From NCBI GenBank assembly GCA_024694785.1, contig JAILJL010000139.1:1-14367 (forward strand): 14,367 bases of DNA. Direction: 5' to 3'. Positions within the stretch are counted from its first letter, which is position 1. Every line of letters begins with the position of its first letter. Under the pieces are notes generated by a model that was given only the letters and a program-made list of their open reading frames with translations, did no database searches and had not been told where the DNA came from. Position numbers and translations under genes: made by a program. Shown one piece after another: positions 1 through 6,296 of this stretch. Source of the stretch: Lachnospiraceae bacterium. Its GTDB lineage: Bacteria; Bacillota; Clostridia; Lachnospirales; Lachnospiraceae.

Positions 1-1605
1 GATGAATTCATCTCCGCCCACTCTGTAGCAGGTATTCTCGACACCTCTTATATGTCTTAGGTTACTGCCGATAGCCTTAAGTAAAATGTCGCCATACTGA
101 TGTCCCAGTCCGTCGTTGATGTGCTTAAAGTCATCAAGATCCATCAATATTACTGCGCCGTTTTCCTTATTCTCTTTTGCAAGATTGATATATACCGCAA
201 GATCCTGCTCACAACGCATTCTGTTAAAAAGTCCGGTCAATGAATCCACATTGGTCGACATTTCAATATTGTACTCGTAGATCTTATCCTTGGTTATATC
301 ATATATCGTATATAATTCAACCGCTCTGCCGTCGACCCAGGCAATTGTCTTCTGCCTCATCTCAAGCCAACGGTTAAGCGCTTTGACTTCATATTCTACA
401 ACAATTTCTCCGTGCTCGAAGTAATCCGCAAGTCTTACCTTCTTAAGCTCTTCATTAAGAGCTTTGTCGAATACTTCGTTGGAAAAAAGCACATTACGCG
501 TAATCGGATCGACTACGTATATTGCGCATTCCATGCTTCCGAGGATTTCCTCAAGTGAAGAGAGCGAACTTGTAAGCGAATTCTGCGCCACTCTCTTTGT
601 GATAATACTTTGAAGTATCTTCCTTACATCTGATATGAATCTTACACTCTCATATTGGAATATGCGTCCTTCTCGTATGCATTTAAATGCGAGGTACATA
701 ATTACCTCATTCTTCAACGCAATAGGGAATACTATATACGCTTTAATTCCCTCTTTGTCGAGATAATCCCGCTGCTCCTTGTTAAGATCCGTGTTGGAAG
801 ATATTATGAAGTTCTCTCCCCTAAAGAACGGATATTCCTCCATCGGCACATCCTGTTCCTTATCCATACATGCATACGATTCATCGCAAACCCATTCGCT
901 TATTATCGACACCGTCTCGCCGTCCGCATTAATTCTATACAGGTCTGCCACATCTATCCTGAGGTATTCACATACCATCTTGAATACATCTTCTACAATC
1001 TTGACTATGTCTTTCTCGGATTCGAGCATCTGCACAATGTCCGTTATAAGTGCAGATCTTACATAATCCTCTTCAAGCTTCATCGAATCCTGCTGCATCT
1101 CGTTAAGCTTAATCTCTGCCTTCTGCCCACTGGCACTTGACTCTAAGTACTTCGAGAGAACCTTGACCCCCATCTCAACAACTCTTTCGTACTCTTCAAG
1201 ATTAATTAACTTAATGGTCTCCGGGAGCTCAGTATCAGTCAACGCGTCACTGATGACTCCGGTTATGATCATTACTCCCTTGGGCATTCCGTCAAGTCTT
1301 AATACAACTGCTTCGCTTACAACGTATTCCGAATCCGTCGGAACCGATATTAATTCCTCAACGAAATTATTCTCAATACCCCTTGCAACTTCCTGCATAC
1401 GCTCAAGCGGAAGATATTGCTTAAGGAACTCCTTCTCCTCCACATCGGCATTAATATCCGCTATTATATTACCCTCGACACCAAGTGTCACCGCATATAC
1501 CCCATTGACTTCATACAAAAAGCTCTGAAGTGTGGGGATGAAACTAGTGCCAAGGTCAAGCTTCTTACTGCCAATACGTTCCGCTTTCTCACTAACTCTC
1601 ATCAT
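1..1605 (-). CDS. Diguanylate cyclase, unknown N-domain + GAF + PAS + GGDEF (3' end cut by window)
   Basis: Predicted to make cyclic di-GMP from two GTP in the cytoplasm. The frame is open for 535 codons from ATG 1605 to the left edge, with no signal peptide or membrane segment. Residues 1-150 form a domain I cannot name (a G-V-Y-A-V-T-L/G-N-I-I-A-D core resembles a small-molecule sensor fold). A coiled linker (150-190) leads to a GAF-like domain (about 190-340), a PAS-like domain (about 352-440) and a GGDEF domain from D454. DSLTGLFNR (454-462), the Mg-binding D489 in MDLDDF, N497/D498 and GGDEF (530-534) are all present, so the active half that can be seen looks intact. The RxxD inhibitory site is not at its usual place: the four residues there are GVEN. 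The gene starts 10 bases after the methyltransferase stop; AGGAAG near 1620-1625 lies inside that gene, so the two are probably co-translated. The start could be either of two adjacent ATGs (1605 or 1602). Confidence 0.9.
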   Translation of the reverse strand, partial: MMRVSEKAERIGSKKLDLGTSFIPTLQSFLYEVNGVYAVTLGVEGNIIADINADVEEKEFLKQYLPLERMQEVARGIENNFVEELISVPTDSEYVVSEAVVLRLDGMPKGVMIITGVISDALTDTELPETIKLINLEEYERVVEMGVKVLSKYLESSASGQKAEIKLNEMQQDSMKLEEDYVRSALITDIVQMLESEKDIVKIVEDVFKMVCEYLRIDVADLYRINADGETVSIISEWVCDESYACMDKEQDVPMEEYPFFRGENFIISSNTDLNKEQRDYLDKEGIKAYIVFPIALKNEVIMYLAFKCIREGRIFQYESVRFISDVRKILQSIITKRVAQNSLTSSLSSLEEILGSMECAIYVVDPITRNVLFSNEVFDKALNEELKKVRLADYFEHGEIVVEYEVKALNRWLEMRQKTIAWVDGRAVELYTIYDITKDKIYEYNIEMSTNVDSLTGLFNRMRCEQDLAVYINLAKENKENGAVILMDLDDFKHINDGLGHQYGDILLKAIGSNLRHIRGVENTCYRVGGDEFI

Positions 1606-1615
1606 TAAATCATTG

Positions 1616-3103
1616 TTACTTCCTTACAATTATATATAGATGCGAATCCGCTCTCTCATCAATAACGAAATCGCGCTCTAATCTGTATTGATCCTGATAT
1701 ATACGTAGGTTCTTCTTAATCTCGTTATGCTCGTTACCGTATATAATCATTACCGAATCGCTTCGCAAAAGCTCTGTACCCTTCTTAAACAGGCAACCGT
1801 ATACGTTCCTGATCTCATTAATACCCATTTTATCGCTTTTAACCGGCATATCGGTTATTATCTCATCGAACTTATACTCATGGGTAAAATCCTCAAAATT
1901 GCGCTGCACATAATGAATATCCGGTCCGATAAGTTCGGAATTGCTTCTCGCCTTATCTATCGCTTCTCCGAAAAAGTCAACTCCGTATGCCGAAGACGCG
2001 CTTACCGCAAGTCTTCTCTCGAGAAGCATCGTACCTACTCCGCAGAAAGGATCTAGGATTCTTACATCCTTCTTAAGGTATGGCCGTGCCATCTTCACAA
2101 TCGTCGCAGCCATACAAGGCTTTATCGATTGCGATATATATTCTTTTCTATACCTGAATCTGTCATCGCTTACCATGCAAAGCTTAAGATATAACTTAAC
2201 CTTATCACCCGTTGCCCTTATGTTAAACTCTATCTCGTAATTGGACGGAACATTGATTAATGTATTCGCCGTAAGCTTCTGTATATCTTTGGTTAACGAC
2301 TTAATATATCTGCTTTTGTCATTATCCGTAAGCCTGCTGTCTATATCGACACGATAGAAATACGGCTTGCAACCTTTAAGGGAATCATCAAGGAATTTGA
2401 TCGCACCGGAATTCGCAACAAATTCCGCCATCCCGTGTACCGATGCGATACCTTCCGCTTCGCCCAAGTATATAAAGGCCTCTTCAAAAGTTCTGACCTT
2501 ATATATGCTCTCGTAATCGGAAGTCTTGACCATTACGCCGCCGTGTACTTTCTTCTTGGGCATCCCGTGAACACCCTGTAATGTATACTCCTCAAGACCT
2601 CGTTTCGTCGTAAGAAGAATCTCCGTCGTACCCGGAAGTCCGATAAACGCATGCGCTTTGATCTTATTCTTGGAAAGAAGCATCTCATAAAGCTTACGAA
2701 TTTCGCTTAATACATGTACTTCTTCATCTTCGGCGTAACTGCCCGCAAGTAATTCTTTAAGTTTATCCGATAATCTGTCGGACAACTTGCCATACTTAAA
2801 TGCTGCTATTGCTTCAAGCAGATCTTCTCTTATGTATAAGGTCTTCTCCTTATCATAAGCATCAAAAATAGGCTCTAATGCATCTTCATCACCGATTAAT
2901 GCCAATATATTGGCAGTTGCTCGACGTACCTTGGGATCATCATCGCTTAAGAATCCCATAAAGCACCTCTTGAATTCGCTATTATTAAGGCATCTCTTAA
3001 ATGCAATAAGCTCGTCGTCATCCTTAAGCAAGTCGCGTACCTTAATAAGCGTGGCCCTTATATCATTTCCATCCTGCAAATCCCGAATCAGCGATTCTAA
3101 CAT
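1616..3103 (-). CDS. HEAT-repeat / THUMP-type RNA methyltransferase fusion
   Basis: A 495-residue putative SAM-dependent nucleic-acid methyltransferase, most like the THUMP-methylase/RlmKL-Trm14 group that makes m2G in tRNA or rRNA. Residues about 40-145 are alpha-helical HEAT-like repeats (pattern DDDPKVRRATANILALIGDE at 54-73). Residues 150-300 are a poorly recognisable middle region where a THUMP-like RNA-binding fold would sit. The conserved lead-in to the methylase (RYRKEYISQSIKPCMAA, 317-333) is followed by SAM motif I DPFCGVGT (351-358), an acidic loop residue at D376, and motif IV TDMPV (417-421), where most bacterial relatives have NPPY. Reading back, the open frame extends to TTG 3127, but ATG 3103 has GAGG (3109-3112) five bases upstream, so I take 3103. 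It has its own promoter (3181-3209) and is followed by the diguanylate cyclase gene. The class is fairly sure; the substrate base is unknown. Confidence 0.82.
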   Translation of the reverse strand: MLESLIRDLQDGNDIRATLIKVRDLLKDDDELIAFKRCLNNSEFKRCFMGFLSDDDPKVRRATANILALIGDEDALEPIFDAYDKEKTLYIREDLLEAIAAFKYGKLSDRLSDKLKELLAGSYAEDEEVHVLSEIRKLYEMLLSKNKIKAHAFIGLPGTTEILLTTKRGLEEYTLQGVHGMPKKKVHGGVMVKTSDYESIYKVRTFEEAFIYLGEAEGIASVHGMAEFVANSGAIKFLDDSLKGCKPYFYRVDIDSRLTDNDKSRYIKSLTKDIQKLTANTLINVPSNYEIEFNIRATGDKVKLYLKLCMVSDDRFRYRKEYISQSIKPCMAATIVKMARPYLKKDVRILDPFCGVGTMLLERRLAVSASSAYGVDFFGEAIDKARSNSELIGPDIHYVQRNFEDFTHEYKFDEIITDMPVKSDKMGINEIRNVYGCLFKKGTELLRSDSVMIIYGNEHNEIKKNLRIYQDQYRLERDFVIDERADSHLYIIVRK

Positions 3104-3180
3104 TATTACCTCTATAGTTAATATCAATAATTGTCAAACATCTTATTGTATGAGCTTAATATCCGTACTTATATAGCCTT

Positions 3181-3209
3181 ATTTTACCATAAAGAAAAGG
3201 AACGCGCAA
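3181..3209 (-). promoter_or_regulatory. Extended -10 promoter for the methyltransferase-cyclase unit
   Basis: On the minus strand, -35 TTGCGC (3209-3204) is followed by a 17-base spacer and -10 TAAAAT (3186-3181), preceded by TG at the extended -10 position (TGGTAAAAT). The -10 matches five of six sigma-A consensus bases; the -35 matches only TTG, which the extended element may offset. Transcription would start near 3174, leaving about 70 bases of leader. It lies just after the terminator of the preceding unit, where a promoter is expected. Confidence 0.65.
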
Positions 3210-3263
3210 GGCAGTGACACCCCACATTCCTTTCATTAATCTTACAAAAACCCCGTAAACATC

Positions 3264-3291
3264 AAAAACCGCAGGCTTTCGCGTGCGGTTT
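3264..3291 (-). terminator. Intrinsic terminator after exoA
   Basis: On the minus strand an 8-bp stem AAACCGCA/TGCGGTTT (3291-3284 with 3273-3266) is capped by an inner GC/GC pair step and a GAAA tetraloop, and runs into a stretch of Ts (TTTTTGATGTTT). It sits about 135 bases past the exoA stop, so it would end the kinase-HPt-exoA transcript. The plus strand has no T-run after the stem, so termination is one-way. Confidence 0.8.
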
Positions 3292-3426
3292 AAGAAGAAG
3301 GTTTATGAAAAAGTTATATCACTTTTATTCAAGCGACTATGTCAGTATAGTATTTACTTATGGCAACAGCTTGTCTAAAAGGTAAATAATATTTGAACTT
3401 TTGTAACCAATCAATTAATGCCGGAA

Positions 3427-4182
3427 TTAAAGATTAATTGTAAGTTCTACAGGGCAATGATCCGAACCCGTAACATCACATTTAATATCCGCACCGACCA
3501 ATTTGTCCTTCAAGCACTCCGACACAACGAAATAATCAATTCTCCATCCCGCGTTTTTCTCCCGTGCCTTGAATCTATATGACCACCAGCTGTAGATATC
3601 CTTCCTGTCAGGATAGAAATACCTGAATGTATCGATATAACCATGTGAAAGAACCGTAGTAAACTTCTCCCGCTCTTCATCCGTGAATCCCGCATTCCTG
3701 TGGTTGGTCTTGGGATTCTTAAGGTCTATCTCCTCATGCGCCACATTAAGATCTCCGCAATATATAACCGGCTTCTTCGCATTTAAGGAATCTATGTAGC
3801 CAAGGAAATCATCTTCCCACTTCATTCTGTAATCAAGGCGTTCCAGTTCCTGCCTTGAATTCGGCACATATACGGATACTAAGTAAAAGTTCGGATATTC
3901 AAGTGTTATGACCCGCCCTTCGTGGTCATGCTCTTCGATTCCGATTCCGTATGTTACACATAAAGGTTCATTCTTCGTAAATACCGCTACGCCCGAATAA
4001 CCCTTTTTCTCTGCGTAATTCCAGTATTGATGATAACCGGGAAGGTCCAACGTAACCTGCCCTTCTTGTACTTTACTCTCGTTAATGCAAAAGATATCCG
4101 CATTTGCCTCATTAAAAAAGCTCATAAAATTCTTGTCCAGGCAAGCGCGGATTCCGTTCACATTCCATGATACTAACTTCAT
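3427..4182 (-). CDS. exoA: Exodeoxyribonuclease III / AP endonuclease
   Basis: A 251-residue EEP-family nuclease that cuts DNA at abasic sites and removes 3' blocking groups in base excision repair; the length is normal for the family. Visible catalytic residues: N7 in SWNVNGIRA, E35 (metal ligand) in CINESKVQ, Y105 in VYVPN, D144 and N146 in CGDLNVA, W200/S201 and the RIDY box with D216, and the final D241-H242 pair in GSDHCPVEL. The E35 box reads INESK rather than the common LQETK, but the metal ligand is kept. ATG 4182 is preceded by AAGGAG at a normal distance, and that site overlaps the TAA stop of the HPt gene, so exoA is the third gene of the kinase-HPt unit and is probably translationally coupled. 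It is followed by the terminator at 3264-3291. Confidence 0.96.
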   Translation of the reverse strand: MKLVSWNVNGIRACLDKNFMSFFNEANADIFCINESKVQEGQVTLDLPGYHQYWNYAEKKGYSGVAVFTKNEPLCVTYGIGIEEHDHEGRVITLEYPNFYLVSVYVPNSRQELERLDYRMKWEDDFLGYIDSLNAKKPVIYCGDLNVAHEEIDLKNPKTNHRNAGFTDEEREKFTTVLSHGYIDTFRYFYPDRKDIYSWWSYRFKAREKNAGWRIDYFVVSECLKDKLVGADIKCDVTGSDHCPVELTINL

Positions 4183-4191
4183 GAAATCTCC

Positions 4192-4542
4192 TTATACACT
4201 TTTGTATGCTGCAAGAAATTCCTGCATTTTGTCATATACTTCCTTATATTGCGCTTCAAGATTATCATATTCTTTACCCCGCAGCGCTTCAACCAGTACG
4301 CAGGCAACCTTGAAAAGAGGCGTAAGACCGAGATTACCGGATACACCTTTTAAAGCATGCGCAACTTCAAAGGCATTATCATAATCCTTCGCATCTATAT
4401 AGTTGCGTAAGCCTTCCAAATCCGTCGTCTCTACAAATTCATCAAGACATGTTGCATATAATTCCTCATCGTCCATGAATCTGTCGAGAACACCTTCCGT
4501 ATCTGCTCCGTATGCTGCCATACTATCCAGTAATCTGCTCAT
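4192..4542 (-). CDS. Stand-alone HPt phosphotransfer protein
   Basis: A 116-residue all-helical protein of the histidine phosphotransfer (HPt) family, the cytoplasmic shuttle that takes phosphate from a receiver aspartate and gives it to another receiver. The signature AHALKGVSGNLG (61-72) holds the phosphoacceptor H62, the conserved K65 and the G-x-x-x-N-L-G turn. There is no kinase, receiver or membrane part. Its ATG (4542) directly follows the TAG stop of the hybrid kinase gene (TAGATG), with GGGAG inside the kinase's last codons; such zero-gap coupling gives matched amounts and marks the kinase receiver (D480) as the likely partner. The 1016-residue kinase upstream is a second candidate donor. 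The final receiver that would take the phosphate from H62 is not in the window. Confidence 0.93.
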   Translation of the reverse strand: MSRLLDSMAAYGADTEGVLDRFMDDEELYATCLDEFVETTDLEGLRNYIDAKDYDNAFEVAHALKGVSGNLGLTPLFKVACVLVEALRGKEYDNLEAQYKEVYDKMQEFLAAYKSV

Positions 4543-6207
4543 CTATGCTCCCTTCTTGCCAAAGAACCTATCGAAGATTACCTGGACATTCTGCGGCTGA
4601 ATAGGCTTTCCTATATGCTCGTCCATACCTGCATTCTTTGCGTTCTCAATATCACGCGGCAATACATCCGCGGTCATTGCTATAATCTTGATATCCTTTG
4701 CGTCCTTCTTGCCTGATTCTCTTATAAGCCTGGTTGCTTCATAGCCGTTCATTATCGGCATCTGAATATCCATAAGTACAAGATCGAAATATCCTTCCGG
4801 ATTATCATTGTATATTTCTACTGCTTCCTTGCCATTCTTTGCCATTTCCACTTCCGCGCCGAAGCGCTTAAGCATATTGTTGGCAACAAGACGGTTGGCA
4901 GTCTGATCTTCCACAAGAAGTGCCCTCTTACCGGAAAGAACCTGCTTAATCTCCGTGCGTTTGCGAACTATAACCGCATTATCGATAAATGTAACCGGAT
5001 CATACGCTCTAACCAAAGTTCCTTCGTTAACTTCACTTTCGATGGTAACCTTCGCGCCCTTTGCTTCCGCGATATTCTTAACTACTGAAAGTCCAAGACC
5101 GGCTCCTTCAGAATAAGCGCCTGTTTCGCTCTTACCACTGAAGAACGGCTCAAATACATGCTGCAGATCCTTCTTATCTATGCCCTTGCCTTCATCGATA
5201 ATTTCGAATATATACGCACCCTTCTTAGCACCCTCTTCACTCTCTTCGGTAACCCTGATCTTGATCATACCGTCTCTAGGTGAATACTTTGCCGCATTAC
5301 TTAAGATATTAAGACCCGCTCTTCTTAATCTTTCTTCATCCATAAGAGCTACTTCATGTTTAACATCTATCTCATATATAAGCTTCTGTCCTTCCTTCTT
5401 ATATGTCGAATTAAATTCGTCTATGACTTCCTGAACAAGATGCTTAATATTGGTCGGACGCTCCTGGAGCCTTATGGTTCCCGCCTCGAAATCACTTGAA
5501 TCGAGAATATTGCTTACTACATTGGTAAGCTCCATTGCCGACGCAAGCATGATATCACAGCACTCTTTAACCTTCTCCTTGTCATCAATATTCTCTTTTG
5601 CTATCTCAGCCATACCGACTATAGCATTAAGCGGTGTTCTTATCTCGTGCGACATATTGGCGAAAAAAGCTTCCTTGGCACGGGTAGCCTTATCAAGTCT
5701 CTCAAGTGCCATAGAGATAAGCTCACGCTGATTGGTATTCTGGCGAACAATCTCCGTTACATCAGTCGTAGATGCAATCATAAGATGATTGTCTTTGTCA
5801 ATGTATGCAAATTCTGTCTTGTATGTTCTTAACTTACCCGCTTTATTCCTTGACTCAAACTGAACTACATATGTATCGGATTCCTCAAGTCTGTCCAGAA
5901 TATACGTCAATCTCGTCTTCGCAATAAGATTCTCTACTTGAATATCATGGACATTTGCGAAGAAGAACTTGGCTGTAACCGAATCCACATCATCGATTCC
6001 TCCCGTATCCGAGAACTCGCCAAGCGCTCCTACGAGCTCTCGTGCGGAATGATTTGCGGTGTTAATTATTAATACACTTGCATAGTCATGTGTAAAAGCA
6101 TGATAAAGGAACTGCTTCTCAGTTATCTGGTGCTCCTTTGGAGTATCGATATTAATAAAAGCATTTATATCCTTAACTTTTTTCACGTCTACGTTGTTAT
6201 TTCCCAT
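4543..6207 (-). CDS. Hybrid sensor histidine kinase (PAS-like + HisKA + HATPase + receiver)
   Basis: A 554-residue hybrid kinase with no membrane segment, so it probably senses a cytoplasmic signal. Residues about 30-155 form a PAS-like sensor ending in the usual TTDVTEIV transition. The HisKA dimerisation helix has the phosphoacceptor H187 in MSHEIRTPLNAIVG. The ATPase domain has N-box N300/N304, G1 DEGKGID (338-344) and G2 GAGLGLS (368-374). The C-terminal receiver (about 427-552) has acidic E433/D434, phosphoacceptor D480 in LMDIQMP, T512 and K534, so all catalytic residues are present. There is no output domain; the adjacent HPt protein is the expected next carrier. ATG 6207 has GAGG (6219-6222) at a rather long 11-base spacing. 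An extended -10 promoter lies just upstream, so this gene may head the kinase-HPt-exoA unit. Confidence 0.95.
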   Translation of the reverse strand: MGNNNVDVKKVKDINAFINIDTPKEHQITEKQFLYHAFTHDYASVLIINTANHSARELVGALGEFSDTGGIDDVDSVTAKFFFANVHDIQVENLIAKTRLTYILDRLEESDTYVVQFESRNKAGKLRTYKTEFAYIDKDNHLMIASTTDVTEIVRQNTNQRELISMALERLDKATRAKEAFFANMSHEIRTPLNAIVGMAEIAKENIDDKEKVKECCDIMLASAMELTNVVSNILDSSDFEAGTIRLQERPTNIKHLVQEVIDEFNSTYKKEGQKLIYEIDVKHEVALMDEERLRRAGLNILSNAAKYSPRDGMIKIRVTEESEEGAKKGAYIFEIIDEGKGIDKKDLQHVFEPFFSGKSETGAYSEGAGLGLSVVKNIAEAKGAKVTIESEVNEGTLVRAYDPVTFIDNAVIVRKRTEIKQVLSGKRALLVEDQTANRLVANNMLKRFGAEVEMAKNGKEAVEIYNDNPEGYFDLVLMDIQMPIMNGYEATRLIRESGKKDAKDIKIIAMTADVLPRDIENAKNAGMDEHIGKPIQPQNVQVIFDRFFGKKGA

Positions 6208-6267
6208 AAGCGGTCAAACCTCTACTACCCCAATTTTTTAAATTATTTAAATTATATCAAACCGCTT
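6208..6267 (-). repeat. Inverted repeat AAGCGGT/ACCGCTT spanning the second kinase's leader
   Basis: A 7-base arm AAGCGGT (6208-6214) touching the ATG of the 554-residue kinase is repeated inverted at 6261-6267 (ACCGCTT), 46 bases away, overlapping the upstream side of the extended -10 promoter. A transcript reading through from the larger kinase could fold so that the GAGG ribosome site sits inside the loop; a transcript from the local promoter would lack the upstream arm. The function is not known, and a chance match of 7 bases over this span is possible. Confidence 0.4.
6251..6259 (-). promoter_or_regulatory. Extended -10 promoter for the kinase-HPt-exoA unit
   Basis: The minus strand reads TGATATAAT (6259-6251): a perfect TATAAT with TG at the extended position. 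No good -35 lies 17 bases upstream (AACACT at 6279-6274), so the promoter would depend on the extended element or an activator. Transcription would start near 6244, giving a leader of about 37 bases. It lies in the 89-base gap after the larger kinase's stop. Confidence 0.6.
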
Positions 6268-6271
6268 GATA
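6255..6271. promoter_or_regulatory. Possible operator: TATCAA-N5-TTGATA overlapping the -10
   Basis: A 6-bp perfect inverted repeat (6255-6260 and 6266-6271) around a 5-base centre overlaps the upstream bases of the extended -10 at 6251-6259. Size and position would suit a dimeric regulator competing with RNA polymerase. No other copy was noticed in the gaps of this window, and no DNA-binding regulator is encoded here, so this is only a candidate. Confidence 0.3.
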
Positions 6272-6296
6272 AAAGTGTTTGAAAGATTAGTGAAAA

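Larger units (their letters stand above)
3104..3426. other. Intergenic region: terminator of the exoA unit and promoter of the methyltransferase
   Basis: A 323-base gap without a gene on either strand. Read on the minus strand it holds, in order, about 135 bases of AT-rich 3' untranslated sequence (3292-3426) in which I see no structure, the terminator hairpin (3264-3291), the promoter (3181-3209), and a leader of about 70 bases up to the GAGG and ATG of the methyltransferase gene. No riboswitch-like fold or small open frame with a ribosome binding site was recognised. Confidence 0.7.

Noticed and set aside
655-1140. A 161-codon open frame on the plus strand.
   Set aside because: It is antisense to the diguanylate cyclase, whose minus-strand frame is continuous with clear GAF/PAS/GGDEF content.
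3104-3127. Longer start of the methyltransferase at TTG 3127.
   Set aside because: It has no ribosome binding site, while ATG 3103 has GAGG at five bases; the extra residues look like translated leader.
3111-3137. TTGACA with TATAGA on the minus strand as a second promoter for the methyltransferase.
   Set aside because: The spacer is only 15 bases, and transcription would begin at or past the ribosome site.
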